Positions 45,780-58,581 are shown, counted from the stretch's first letter. The stretch: 61,182 nucleotides of DNA from Acanthaster planci (GCF_001949145.1 NW_019091381.1:1184731-1245912), one strand, 5' to 3'. The notes: generated from the sequence alone by a model not told the origin. Program-made: numbers and translations.

Positions 45780-46325
45780 ATGAACAATGAATACATGAAA
45801 ATCGAGGTTAATCACTTTTCTTGCCTTTTCCACTGGCCTGTCTCACATTACATCTCAGGCACTTCTGGAGGTACAAATCCACGCCTAAGTCTTAACGAGA
45901 TATTGATTGGATTTTTCACCTTTGGAGAAGGCTGCGCCATCTCGCCCCAGGATACAGCCTTTACATGCCAAGCAACACCAATGTGTATAAGCTTTGAAGT
46001 GACAAACACATCTGTACGTATACTTTTGGTATTGGTACGGGCAAAGAAGTACAGAAGGGGGGTGGGAAGGAGAAATTCTAGTCCATCGATAACGGATGCT
46101 TATCTTTACAACATTAAGATATTTGTTTCATTTCTGGTATTTTTGCTTACGTTCTTTGTCTTTCTGGTAATAACACCACCGGGTTTACTGCAAGAGCTGA
46201 CAACCATTTCAGGGAATTTTTCATTCATTCTCTTCATTTTCATTGAAGCAGAAAATAATTCTGATAATGAGCAAGTCCAGAAAAAAAAAAAACCGGAAGG
46301 GTTGACGCCCCTTTATACCCATTAG
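45780..46325 (+). CDS. Unrecognised 181-codon reading frame (doubtful gene)
   Basis: This is the longest open frame outside the polyketide synthase. It starts MNNEYMKIEVNHF and has a strongly hydrophobic stretch (FVSFLVFLLTFFVFLVI) at about residues 114-130, compatible with one membrane segment, then a Lys-rich end. No family is recognised. No splice structure, promoter or paralogue was seen, and it lies inside transposon-rich intronic DNA on the strand opposite to stomatin. A frame of this length is near the limit of what chance gives in 61 kb of AT-rich DNA. Treat it as non-coding unless expression shows otherwise. Confidence 0.12.
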   Translation: MNNEYMKIEVNHFSCLFHWPVSHYISGTSGGTNPRLSLNEILIGFFTFGEGCAISPQDTAFTCQATPMCISFEVTNTSVRILLVLVRAKKYRRGVGRRNSSPSITDAYLYNIKIFVSFLVFLLTFFVFLVITPPGLLQELTTISGNFSFILFIFIEAENNSDNEQVQKKKKPEGLTPLYTH

Positions 46326-46679
46326 GCAATGTTCTTCTTCACGATGAAAGCACATCAAGCCCATGCATAATACGATCAAGATGTGCCTCATGCAACTCGT
46401 GTAAGGGAGTTTACTCATTCAACCACGGTGCATTTACATGTACATTACCCCGCAGGAGACATTAGGAAACTAATCAATGTACCGTACTAAGCATGAAGAG
46501 CCAGCAAAGATGCACTGTTTCAGAAGTCATCAAAACAAGATCTGCTACAACAAAAGCAAGGCTTCTAGGTATAAGACCAGGATTAAATGAACATATAAAC
46601 AAACTGCAGGATAGGACCATCCCTGACTCATTCCCCCCCTATCAAAAAACCCCCATAAAGTTATATTGTACATGTACAG

Positions 46680-46908
46680 TATACATTTGGGATCCAAAAG
46701 TGTGCATTTTTTGTGTCCATTACACCTGACCTGTGTAATTTGACGGGGACATATCGCTGAAATTGATTTCAAACCATTTTTAGTTGTTTGGACAGTACCG
46801 GTAATTTGCCTTGATTCATCACTCTTGGAAATTCTGAACTTACAAAATCATATGTCTGATGTGACAGGTACACGAAAAAAATTGAACCCCTAATTTATAG
46901 AATGACCT
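46680..46908. mobile_element. Inverted-repeat MITE family A, copy 3 (diverged)
   Basis: Shares GATCCAAAAGTGTGCATTTT, TTGTGTCC, AATTGATTTCAAAC and TCATCACTCTTGGAAATTCT with the other two copies. The right end, inverted, reads TAGGTCATTCTATAAATTAG. The terminal bases are eroded, so the edges are approximate. Confidence 0.7.
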
Positions 46909-47106
46909 AAATACATGTATCTCTCCTCATGGAACTGTTTCATTGTGAGCAACACACTGTCCAAAAACTGGAATGGTAAAATAAGGTTGTCCTTTATGGC
47001 AACAATAAAAAACATTTCCACCGACAGACGACAGGCTGTCTCCACAGCAAAAATTTTTATGGGCTCTTATTCAATATTTTTGAATATGGGGTCATTACAT
47101 TGGGTT

Positions 47107-47299
47107 GGGGCACAATTTGTGACAGTGTCAGTTGTTAAGCCCAGTAGAGTAGGTCATTCACTCTCCAAAAATAACACACACCTCTGTACTCACCTTGCAA
47201 GATGTATAACAATGTCAATTTGGAATCCACAGGCAGGGAAATAACTGTTCATTTTTACGGAACCCATGGAATAATTGACACCGTCACAAATTGTGCCCC
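47107..47299. mobile_element. Short element with 24-bp inverted ends
   Basis: GGGGCACAATTTGTGACAGT at 47107 and its inverse ending at 47299 match at 23 of 24 bases and enclose about 145 bases without coding capacity. No target-site duplication is visible. Probably a MITE of another family. Confidence 0.55.
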
Positions 47300-47799
47300 A
47301 TCCTCATGGAATAAATAACCCAATAGCCAAATATGCAGTACTTTCTTTTCTTTCAAATTGGTGATTGGAAAAGAGTTATAAGTTGAACAAAATGAGATGC
47401 TACGCTGACCAAATTTGGGGAACAGAGATGAAAAATTGTTCAATGGTTTCTTTGTTTCCCCTAACCAAATCCTCATACACAATACACCATCATCTCTTAT
47501 CACTGTCCAAAACTGATTTATAATTAAAGTTGGCTTCTGTAACCTAAGTTACTACTTTTTTGTTCAGTCACTTGTGTTGTTATTTCCGAGGTCAATGTCC
47601 TTCGTAAAACAGAACATAAAAGTTCTTGCATCGAGAACCTTTGGGGTTGTCATCTCATGAGTAAAATAATCCATCCCTTGAGACGAAAGGAATAATTGGC
47701 GCTGTGAAAACCTAAGCCACAAAAACTCAAGTGATCCATCCTTATCCATCATCACAAAGATACGCATTCCACTGTGCAAATTATTCATTTACTGTCCGC

Positions 47800-48260
47800 A
47801 TACCACATCAAACTGTGGGTCTCCCTGGGCCGACAGGAGAACCTCCAACGTCAAGTCAATCCAAGCGGCTCTCCAGCAGACAATTCGCCGGAGTAAATTA
47901 GACGGTGAATATTTCATTCCAGAGCGAAAGGCCGTTTATGACACCGGCCCAGGGCTTTTGTGGCATCACGGGAGATTACAGATTAAAGAAGACTATGGAG
48001 GAGTAGTTTCTTATGAACACGAAATTTGCCAGCTTTGCCCATCCAAATGCAGTATTTTAACTGGGCTTAGATAAAGAGCTCTGTCAGCTAGGCGAGACAC
48101 GCCAGAAAAACAATATAGCCAACACCAATTACGCCCACAGGAAAATGCACCATAAAGTGGCCTAAATAAGCGCTATTAGTTCCGTTCTCATGGGGTCAGT
48201 GTGATGTTAAGATTGCACCATAATGTTCCTCTAATAATTTGAGGTTCCCTCTCCAAATTG
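47800..48260. promoter_or_regulatory. Possible conserved non-coding island
   Basis: A stretch of higher GC and complexity without ACATGTA palindromes, poly-runs or repeat ends, unlike its surroundings. It contains CACCATAAAGTGGCC and CCAATTACGCCC, which resemble posterior-Hox/homeodomain sites. No open frame of note. The regulatory role is a guess from composition; an unannotated exon or RNA is also possible. Confidence 0.2.
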
Positions 48261-48353
48261 TTTCTGATTCAGTCAAGATTTTGATTCAAATTATGCAGAT
48301 CACACGGTGGAAATAAATTAACTAATCTTGGAGGTTTTTCATTCAATTCTTAA

Positions 48354-49022
48354 ACCAGTTTCACACACAAGCCAAAAAGCTAGGGTCCTTGGTTACAGGT
48401 GCCAGTGGTCTGTCATCTGGGTCGTATGCGATCACAAAGTGAGCTTTCACACACAGCGCGGTACACCAAACCACCAATGTCCCCAGTTTTGGGAGTTTAC
48501 GTAAGATGTGGTCAAGGTTCACGATTGTTTATTCGTCGTAATAACTGTCTGCAGTACGTTCATATGTAGGTGGCCATTGAGATTCCCGCACGCGATATGT
48601 ACATGTACACTGTACATACATGTACGTACACCCCGACGTATGCTATGTTCGTATGTCCGGCATCAAAGGAAGGGTTTGTACTCTACTTATCTTTGATTTT
48701 GAGGGACTTTTGATTCTCATTAAACTACACAGAAGAAGCATAACGATGATCTCCGCGAACGTAGCCATCTTTATGATTGCAAACGCGCAATGCACATGCG
48801 GAGTACTCCTGCCAAAAGCAGGGTCCGTGGTTATGAACATCGCACACATTTCACACACACGATCGCTGCGATTTTGACACGGGCCCGAAAGTTTCAAAAA
48901 CCAAGGACCTTGGCAATGTTTTCGCAAGGGCCACTTTCACACATCACAGATTTGCGATTTCATGACATGGATGCGATTTTATCGCATAGGACCTTGGCGA
49001 TTTCGTCTAGTGTGAAACGGCC
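48354..49022. mobile_element. Transposon-like element with GTTTCACAC inverted ends
   Basis: The left end reads CCAGTTTCACACACAAGCC and later GGGTCCTTGG. The right end on the other strand reads GGCCGTTTCACACTAGACGA and later CCAAGGTCC. Internally, further TTTCACACA and GCGAT motifs repeat. About 670 bases, no transposase frame. The copy may be composite, with one element inserted in another. Confidence 0.5.
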
Positions 49023-51602
49023 TTCGGTGTGGACCTTATACTTCAACTTTCCTGATGAAATAAAAAACCAACAGCTTAAAAGTTGTCAACAATGGTGTTC
49101 ATTACAGCAGGTTTTGTATGTGACCCATGTAAGCGGATCCCCATTAATTAAATGTATAATTACTTATTAATATGCATAGCTCCACCTGCAGAAGAATAAA
49201 AACAAAAACAGGGCCAAACTCAAGTCAACTTCAAATGATTACCACAGAATCTATTAATACTAATAACAGTGCAAACTTCATGAATAAGACATTCCAGTCT
49301 CAAGGGGGAGCTGTCTGTGACGTTGAGAAACTGATTCGTTGACAAAAAACAATTCAGCCCCTGAGAGGATACACCATTATAAAGTGCAACAACATGCTCC
49401 AATCGCACTTCAATATGAAACCAAAGTACATGTACGTGTCACCCATGGAGGCCTACCAGCATACGTTATAACTCTTGTGCAATACATGTATAAATGCATG
49501 TAACAGGACAGTTAGAAATGTGCTTTTTTTCTCGAATATAAAAATATTACTTAATTCTCTGAATTAACTGAACAGATGCCAAATTTCAACCATTTCTTGC
49601 AAACGTTTCAAGAATAATCATCACAGTCTTAAAAAATTCAAATTCATTCACATGAAAATTGTTTTCTAGTAGAAGGAATCTGTGCCACCACTGGCTTTTG
49701 ACAAAACTTGCGGGGTGTGCCAACTTAAACATACATGTACATGTACTGTGTAAGTCTGAAATTTCCATGATGACAGGTAGCAGTGGGCTGAAGTGCTTTT
49801 CTAAACTAACAATGGCAAATGTCAGCATTAGAAAACCCAGGCTACATCAGGGAACAAGATTGCTCACCAAGCAACGAAACATATCAAACGCAGGTTTGCA
49901 GACACCATGAGACAAACTGACTGACAGTGTCAGCTACATGCAGATCGGCTTTCACGTACACAAGATTTGGGCTGGACGCCGAGCGGTTATTTCGCCGGTG
50001 TTAAATATCACAATCTCCAAGCCAAAGATGTCGCCAACTACTCTCTGAAAATGCAAAGGGCAGGCAATTTGAAACTGATACACTCTCATGGGGATGGGGA
50101 AATTAATGGAGGGTGTCGGTTGGCCGGTAAATGTCTGTGTCAATGCATAGGGTTTGAGAAATATCATGCTATTAATGAATTAAATGAGTCGCACATCATT
50201 ATTTCTGTGTCCTTTCATGTACATGTAAGTTATTTTGAGTATGTGACAAATAACTCTCCAAGCGCTCGAAATTAAAAGCAATAGTTGTACAGTTCTCCAT
50301 AAATTACCTCAACAAAGGGTAAACCATCTATTCAGACGACAGTACATTTCATGCTCTATCTTTGTCTTATTAAGTGAGGCGTGGGCGAGGACACGTGAGC
50401 AGTGTAATGATTCAATCAAACTTACATTGTCAATAAATTTGATAGGAAAGCCATCTCTTCATCTGAGCGCACTTTATCATTTAAGATCTACTCATTAAAC
50501 AGATGTGCCATTTCATACAAATTTTCCGTTTCAAATGACTTTTGAAATGACTGCCAACAGCTGCAATGTGCATAATGTGCACAAATTATCACACAGAAAA
50601 AAAAAATTCTTTTCAAATATCTTTTCAAATCACTTTCTGACATTCTCTAACAAGCTCCAACCTACATGTATCTGCCTTGAGCAGAAGCACCCCCTAATTG
50701 GTTTCAAAAGAGCCATGTTGGTAGGGAGTGCTCATTTTGTTGGTAGCAACGTGACTGTTATGCATAAATTTCATAGTCATTTGTGAGCCAGCAAAGTGCA
50801 GTTCCAAAGGAGCCTCCGTTGCTAGGAAAATTGTGCCCTCTCTTGGTCCACATCAGGGCTCTTATATGGCCACAGAAATGTACATGTCCAGTTTTAATCT
50901 GGCCTTTTCAGGTTGCTGGGTCCAAATAACATAACTGTGGCTTGAAATAAATGTGACAACTATGGGAACACAGAAGCCACTGACTAGCAGCTATAACAGA
51001 CTTGTGCATTACTTAGCCGTAGCCAACTAATTCCGACAAGGTCCACAAAAGCATTTACCCAAACCCAACAGCACCCTCAGACGGTGGCCAAAATATGTCT
51101 CACATACAGGTTCATGAGAGAGATCAGACTAAATCAGAATGTTAACATGTCAAGGATTCCTTCAATTTCACATTGGTCTTATGAAACAATGGAAACTATA
51201 TGTAGTTTGGGTCTATTTCATTTGACTAAAATCTTGACGCCGCCAAAATACAACCATGGACTAAACCATCAGGGACTGTAATTACATGGGCCTGAAAGGA
51301 TCCAGGTCATGCAGGGAAGATGCCAATTAGCATGACCATCACAGATCTGTCCAAGACACTGAAGCCCTTTGAAAGCAATCCAGCGGCAAGCAGAGAGGTG
51401 CTCGTACATCACTACTCTGCAGGAAGATCATGCCATGTATCGCAAAAGGCATGGTATCACAGTCACACTGTAAAAGTAAAGTGCTCTAAAATAATTACTT
51501 ATGGCAGTAGTTAAAGGTAGACAGCAGGCAAGTGCTACTTATTCAAATGAGTTTATATTTCATTTGTCTACACAAGAGATAAAACATGGTTGAGGAGTTA
51601 TT
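49023..51602. other. Non-coding stretch within the putative long stomatin intron
   Basis: No supported exon. A patch at 49930-50200 is more complex and ends in an ATTAATGAATTAAATGA homeodomain-like cluster; it could be regulatory. Elsewhere only AT-rich sequence with ACATGTA palindromes. Confidence 0.4.
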
Positions 51603-51604
51603 GC

Positions 51605-51676
51605 GGAGTCAAGTTGGCTCAGTGGTGCTTTCCTCAACTTCTATCTCGAAGACTTGGGTTCGAATTCCTAAATGAT
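51605..51676 (+). mobile_element. tRNA-derived SINE head (or tRNA pseudogene)
   Basis: Polymerase III promoter boxes are visible: an A box TGGCTCAGTGG at 51615-51625 and a B box GGTTCGAATTC at 51657-51667, spaced as in tRNA genes. The acceptor and anticodon stems do not pair properly, so a working tRNA is unlikely. The downstream SINE body could not be delimited. Confidence 0.55.
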
Positions 51677-51842
51677 TCAATGGGTTTTCCCTGCAATACA
51701 CGAATCTGGGGTTCTCCCCCCCCCAAAAAATGGAGATTTACCTCATTGTATTCGAAATTGTGATAAGCTTAAGTTTGAATAAAATCTGGTACACTGAGTT
51801 CTTTAAATTCACGTGAACATAACAATTTGAAGTCTCCATATT

Positions 51843-52033
51843 AAAGACACTGTTGCTTTACCTCATGATTTGGGGCTTTTGCTTACGTGTAGTTATGTAC
51901 GAGACGCCTCGCATCTATACTCTCTTTTCAGCAGATAAGAAGGGCACAGCGGAACCTGTCTATGAGATGCCAAAGACGGTGGTCACTATGCAAAAGCTTG
52001 CCGCGAATCACGAGGTATAGCAACAGTGTCTTT
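51843..52033. mobile_element. MITE with AAAGACACTGTTGCT inverted ends
   Basis: The left arm AAAGACACTGTTGCTTTACC and the right arm, inverted, AAAGACACTGTTGCTATACC match through CTC.TGATT, about 30 bases with few mismatches. The interior of about 130 bases is non-coding. The end sequence resembles a type of short element I associate with echinoderm genomes; that link is from memory. Confidence 0.7.
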
Positions 52034-54241
52034 CATCTGGGGAATTCAAATCGTTATGTTTATGTGCAATCATAACTCAGTGTAGCATATTTTATTCAAA
52101 TTTAACTTGCAAGAGGCTTATTGATGTATGGTTAATGTACACATGCTTCCTTACATTTCCCCCCAAAATGATGACCCACTGAAAATCATCCTCGAGGTGA
52201 CATGGGCTATCATCAATAAAGTTGTTACTGCTGTTATTGCGTAATCCAAATTTATAAAGTGTCCTTTTTATCATGCACAAGTATTGGAATTTCTATTTCC
52301 TGAGGGAAAATCTTAAAAATGTGATTTCAAGACCATGACATTTAGAATTAATCGGACAGTGAAACGATTCACATGAAACAAGTGAAAAATTTCAGAAGTA
52401 CATTACACTAAATTTCATGAGATCTGGTATGCCTGCTTAGTGCCTACTTATATGACTGACTGTCCTGTAATACGACACTGCTGTAAAAATATTCCGAGTT
52501 TGTCACTTTTCTTATTGATGATCTATGTACCTGTCACTAGACAAGTACGTGCAAATTAACAACGAAAGTCATCTTTTCAAAATTGTGTTTATTTACTTTC
52601 TGCTCAATTACCTTGCCGCAACACTGACCCACTTACATCCTCATTTATAAGCAAGTGACTCACAACTCATCAAGACAGATTTGTCTCACCAAGGTGACTT
52701 CGCCAATAACTGGCCAATTAGGTGAACAAGGCCCGGACAGCCGGTGGAGTGGAAAATGCAATGGAGAGAAATACGCAGTCCATGTTAGACTGACAATTGA
52801 CGGTTCGGTGATAGCTTATTTGCCAAGGTTTCTTTCATACCCAATAGTTGCATCATGACATTGCAGCGTATGTTTATGGCCCTTTAACACTTTGAATAAA
52901 AATGTTGAGCTGAAATTGCTAAAATATGACCTATGAATTGCAATACTTTCTAAAAAAAGGAACCGATTCAAATGTTTGTTCTTGCACCGATGAGATGTTA
53001 TGGCATACACACGACAGAGGTTGAAACATTTGTAATTTTTTTTCATAAAGACCACCCACATACCGAGCATGTATGGTATAAAAATTCACCAAATTTAAAC
53101 CAAAACCAGATGACTAGATTGACAAAAAGCTCCTGTATTAGCCAAAAAATGGCTTTATGTAGCCCAGTGGCCGATGCATGTACTGTACAACAATGAGATA
53201 TGCTGACATTTTGAAGCTAAAAGGAATTTAATTCAAATTCAGTCCTAATCAGGGTATCAGATGAAAAAGTACCTCGTTTTGAGGGAAAAAGCTTTCAAAA
53301 TTCATGATTTTTTACAAGCAACAGATGCTTTGTCCTGATATACATGTAACTGAATGAAAAAAATCAGTGAAACGTGCATTACATTTAAACGTATGAACAG
53401 ATTTTATTTTCATTTCTTCACAAACGATACTGCAAAGATCTATACATTATCCTACTGTTCTCTCTGCAATTAATGCATTTTCTCTGTCATGGCTACGTGC
53501 ACACAGCAGCGATCAGCAGCCATAGCTAAAAATAACTCTGTCCCGATCAATTATCGCGACCCAGAGAGTCAATACCTGTCAAACGGTAATGTTGAGTGGG
53601 GTAAGCAGCATGTGTCTCAGTCCCGACTGTCCAATGTTTTGAAGGTTCAAACGGTACAGAGAGAACTTGACCATGAAATGTCGCCAATCACCAAACCTGA
53701 ATGAGAGTCAGCTAAAGGAAAATAAAATATCCCTGATTCTCTTCATTATGCAATTTAAAGGAGTTATTGTCTTAGACAACAACCTACTTCATCAGGGGAT
53801 GATTTCAGGAATATATAACGCAATATGGCTGGTAACATTTTTTTTAGCTCAGCAAATGTTTCATTTTACTTAACTGGACATTGATGTTTCCTTGGCATTG
53901 GTCACAGGCCCGGACGACATTGTCATAAAATAATACTACATGTATTCAAACAAGTTTCTGCTTCAGAGTTTCAGCGATCAGATGACCCATATTTTGTTGG
54001 TAACAAAAATGAACATTTGGCAAGACAAACAACTGTTTTATCACTGCATAAAGAAATAATTGGCTGCAAAATGTGACTTTCTCTAAAACTTGGGATATGC
54101 ATACAACATAATGTGAAGTAAAATATTAGCAGTTGGAACCTTCTGATGTCAAGGTTTTAAGAAATTTTGCTCATAAACATGTAACAAAAACGAACTTCAA
54201 GCACAAATGCTCCTTGATGTAAATACTAACTACAGAGCCCT
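52034..54241. other. Non-coding stretch with a complex patch
   Basis: No supported exon. The patch at 53460-53710 has higher complexity, a MEF2-like CTAAAAATAA and CpG-containing motifs, and no repeat signature. It may be regulatory. The rest is AT-rich. Confidence 0.35.
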
Positions 54242-54467
54242 GGGGCCAATTTCATAGAGCTTTGTAAGCACAAAAAAATCTGGCTTAAAAAACAAAAGTT
54301 TCCAGCTCAAAATCCATGTGATTGTCATGCTCACCAAAAGACAGGTGAATACCATTCTAAAACAATATACATCACATGGAGTTTTGGCTGGTAACCTGAT
54401 TTGTGAAGCAAGGGTTTCTCACACTTAAGCAAATTTTGTGCTTAAGCAGCCCTATGAAATTGGCCCT
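54242..54467. mobile_element. MITE with GGGCCAATTTCATAG inverted ends
   Basis: The left end reads GGGGCCAATTTCATAGAGCT then TGTAAGCACAAAA. The right end, inverted, reads AGGGCCAATTTCATAGGGCT then GCTTAAGCACAAAA. About 225 bases, non-coding. Elements with this GGCCAATTTCATAG...TTAAGCA terminus are, to my knowledge, common in echinoderm genomes; this supports the taxon guess. Confidence 0.8.
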
Positions 54468-57400
54468 AGTTAGTTCTTAACCATTTAAATTTTTGCTTAA
54501 GCAGTGTACATATACAATCTTGCTGTGCAATTTTTCTCTCAAATGGGGTCCAGATGTACATGTATGTGTGTTGATTGTCGATACACAAGAGCTATGCTAT
54601 GAACAGTACATGTATCTGCCTCGTTTGGTTCTTTCATTTCCTGTTTCCAAGGATGAATTAGTGCACAGATACATTGCTTTGGCATCTGAAGAGCCTGTAG
54701 GTATACACTATGAGCACTGGATAGGCACTGCCAAGCTCAAGAGGTTTCGTGGTTTAGATTTGAGAATTGTAGGGGCCACAGCAATACTGGTTGTGGAAAG
54801 TGGAATCATAAATCACCAGAGGGTTTAGATAACGTACGTTTTGGCGTATATACGTTTCCTAACTTTGGTCAAAATACACAGCATAAAACCTCATGCAGAA
54901 TGTAAAATATGCAGTGATTTCTACTATAGAGAGAGTACCAGAAGTTTCTGTATTGTTCATGTTTCTTCAGTTACGCCCCGCCCAACAGAGTAACATTTGT
55001 AGTAGACACTACTGAAACTGATTTTTTTCATGTTCATCTGTATACATGTACAGCTTTTGCCGCTGCTCCGTGCATAACTGTGATAAATTATTCATAAAAT
55101 CCTGAATCAACGGGAAAGACCTGAAGCGAAACATGTAGACTGAAATGGGCTACTGCACATGCATTGTGCGCATGGATTGTTTTTGTGTAAAAAAATATTG
55201 TCACCAGACTCCCCGAAGACACGATGCTGTAAAATTTATTTCCAGCCCACAGGGGCTACACTATATTCATCAATTTTTGCACGAATGGATACGGTTGAGT
55301 TGTCCAAACCCTTCATTGAAAGTTCCGCGAAAAAATGTGAAGTTTTCTGAAAGTTTTGATCCGCTTAACATGGGCATTTTTTCAAGTGGCATTTTAGAGG
55401 TTTCCGGTACATCTGCAAGAAACAAATTTGGAAAATTTGAGTCTGAAACACCTTAGAAAGATCGAGGTTTAGATCATGAGTATGAGTGCATTTGACAGCC
55501 AAGTGATGAAGTGCATCTTGATCTTCTGAATGGCCACCGCTGGGTGTGTGCGCACGGCAGCCAGGCAACATGGCGTCCGCCCGTGGTAGCCTCACAAGTG
55601 CCACCATACATGGACGGATACAGATTTATGTGATTTTTGTCTATGGTGTCATGATTTCACGGTTATCACTAAGCACTGTTTTTTTTTACCATGCTTTTCA
55701 AGAGAAATAACAAGTGCACATATCATTATATTTACTAAGGTAAAAGGACAAACTCTCATAATATAGGTACTCAGTTCCTCCGCCTCTTGGGGAGTACAGA
55801 ACTCTCCCTCTCATGAAGAAGAAGAGTAAAAGACCAAACAATACTGAGGGCAGTAGAGTACTGTACTCTACTCTAAGCAAGGAAGTGGATATGGTACTCA
55901 TGGCTTGAAGACAATTATCTAAGCCCTGAGTCACATTGATCAATACTTCAAATTAGCCCCTATCTCCGTTTATGGTTTCTGAGGATGAAAATGCACAGGA
56001 TGCACAGGATGTCAATGCCAATCAATGTTTTGATGTAACCCAACACAATAGGAAGTGATTGACATGTGATGAATCCAAATTAATGTATTTACGATATCAT
56101 AGTATAATTTACATGTACATGTATTTCCTTAAATTTCACGACACAAGTCGAGTAATTTTCTCTCCATTTTGAACAATCAATGTGGCTTGTACATGTACTT
56201 TGAGTGCCCATGACAGAATTATTTTTACTTTTTCCAAAACTAAATATATCAACTTAGGCTAACTTTTTATGAGTGATACAAATTAAAATATACGTACATG
56301 ATACAATTATGAAAATATAAATCACATTTGGTCAGAAACAAAATAAATTTTACTGGTAGTTCAGCCTTCTCCAACATTTGATAAACGACAGTTTTATCGC
56401 GAGTTGGGAGAATGGAAATAATACATCATCCCTGTTCAATTCATATTCTAAGGTACCGGTAAGCCCACTTTTAATTTCAACGGTAAATGATTAACCACAG
56501 CATTGGTTCAAAGCGGAAATTCTGTGTGTGCAACATGTTCTGCTAAGTACATTCGAGGTTATTCTACCCATGTTTTCCAAGGATGTGTTGCCAAGGTGAA
56601 TCAGACCTAAGGCAAGCCTTAACAAATAGACAAAGTCCGGAGATGCACGTAAGCCAGTAAAGAATAGAGTATGCTTTGCTTCATAATTTATGTACATACA
56701 AAAAGTAGCTTCTTAATGATTGCAATACTGCATCACACACGATGAACCTGGAAAAAAGGTTTTCATTGGAGATTTATGATAAAAAATTCTGACACACCCA
56801 AAATAAAATGCTTAAGCAAGTTTAGGAAAAGTCTGGCTCACTTCAAATTTTTGTTAACAATAAAACACTACAATTGTGAAACGCTTTTCAATGACATCAT
56901 AATTTTGCAAAACTTTAAATATGTATTTAGATATACCTGTACATGTTAATGTTCTTTCATTTGTCAACATGAACGTACATTTCACCAGCCCCAAAAATTG
57001 GCAAAACAAAAATTCCCAAATTTTCAAAACATTTCCATCAAAAGGAAAAAACAAGATACACGTACTCTACCGGTACATGTAAGTCAAACATTAAAAGATA
57101 CATTGTACATGAAATGTGTTATAAATGTGTCTCCTCGGAAGGGCTGAAAAACAAACACTGCACTTTTTGAAAGGTCATGTCACTTTCATAAAGACCATCT
57201 GTCCACTCAGGTGGATTGTCCCCCACACCCACACTCTGTCCTTTCCCTTTGCAAATTATCACCTGATTGTCATCACCTGCTCCCAAGGCCCCATCTGTTG
57301 TGTCCTTGCCAATGGAACAAAACATATCTCATCAACTGAAGAGGAAAGATAATCCAAAGATTTGAACCCTTCTACTAGTGAGGAAATGAGTTATTTGAGG

Positions 57401-58269
57401 CACTGCAGATCAGAGATGAAGGTTGGTACTATGGTATTATCAAATGGCATTTTAATTTCTCACTTCGATTGGTACAACAGCATAGGTGTAATATGTTAAA
57501 GGTCAACAGACAATTTTCCACCTAGAAGAATTCTAAAACTATCACTTTTTTACCCACAGCTATGGTTAAAACTTTTTTGTATGATGGTAAAAGTTTCATT
57601 TGAAGTTTCCTGACCAATTCTACACACAATTACTTGTAAGGATATAAAAACATTGAAATATAAAGCCAGCAGATGTCTGAAAACATCTGTCCATTTTATG
57701 CATATTGAATATTGAATTGGTGAATAAATTTACAGACCCTGGCTACAATCCTGAGCAATCAAATGATCCCCCCCAAAATTGTTAACCCTGCATGAATATT
57801 ACCAAAGTATATATGCGGCTGCAAAGATTTATTTTACTAAATCTTCGACTATTATTTCAAATTTTGCCAGTTGTTACCCTGTCAGTGTCGATAGCGCTAA
57901 CCAACTATACCGGCACATGAATCTTTGGAAGTTTCCCAATCAGTGTTAAAATTTACACAATGTCTTGTATTTTCGGGGAGGTGCCACGGTGTGGTATAGT
58001 CAAAATAACTAAGGACATTCTGACGCACACATATGAGATACGGCTTCATTTTGCCAACACTGGACAACGTACCGCCTTGCCAGAGAAAATACGAAAGGTT
58101 GGCCCATCACTCAAAACCAATGCAGCCATCTGCCTCATATGGTCACACCCATCCAGGGTACATGTCTGACTTTGCTACAAACCGTGTACTGAAGGACAAA
58201 GTGTAAAGAGAAACAAGGATGTTCCCCTGTCCTCAGTGGTAAATCTATTGTCCCCAATGGCAAATGACT
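54468..58269. other. Non-coding stretch within the putative long stomatin intron
   Basis: No supported exon. Short open frames at 54493-54828 (+) and 57119-57325 (-) have no recognisable product. A duplicated GCACAGGAT occurs at about 55993-56010. Otherwise AT-rich with ACATGTA/TACCGGTA palindromes. Confidence 0.4.
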
Positions 58270-58400
58270 GTGGTTAATTAATCAATCAATTCAGTTCAAT
58301 CAATTCAATTCTTTATTGTCCAGAAAATTTGGAAATTCTTCTTGTTCGCTTTACATACACATTCATAACATATCAACATAATATAACATCACAATATTTA
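58270..58400 (-). mobile_element. 3' end of a LINE-like retroposon (fragment)
   Basis: On the minus strand the sequence reads CTGGACAATAAAGAATTGAA followed by degenerate TTGAA/ATTGA repeats. This combination of an AATAAA-like signal and a short AATTG-type tail is common at the 3' ends of invertebrate non-LTR retrotransposons. No reverse transcriptase sequence is present. The 5' limit is unclear. Confidence 0.4.
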
Positions 58401-58581
58401 GGCATTCTATTCGTATTCAAATGCTTGATATAATTAATTTCGGACAATTATTGAGTGTTTACTCATTTTACACTTCAATCACTGTGACATGTACACAGCT
58501 GTATTATTGCAACAACAGCAATCTGTCCTCTCATAATACAAGCAGCATGGTACAATGTCCACTATTGTATTGTCCCATGTG

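Larger units (their letters stand above)
36418..46679. other. Non-coding stretch within the putative long stomatin intron
   Basis: No supported exon. Simple sequences include a CA run near 37873, a TTTTG run at 39421-39434 and a TTTA run near 39003. Longer reading frames (42790-43167 minus, 45780-46325 plus) are unrecognised. Patches at 42790-43170 and 43860-44040 look more complex than their surroundings and could be conserved non-coding DNA. The rest is AT-rich with abundant ACATGTA palindromes. Confidence 0.45.

Noticed and set aside
45780-46325. 181-codon frame as a real membrane protein gene
   Set aside because: No homology, splice or promoter evidence, and the length is borderline for chance. 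Kept only as a doubtful entry.
54493-54828. 111-codon plus-strand frame
   Set aside because: No recognisable motif. Begins at the edge of a MITE and lies in intronic DNA opposite the stomatin strand.
57119-57325. 68-codon minus-strand frame (MFCSIGKDTTDG...) as another stomatin first exon
   Set aside because: A GCAG|GTGATG donor in phase 1 exists after 16 codons, but the frame simply continues through it and the start context is poor. Too weak to call.
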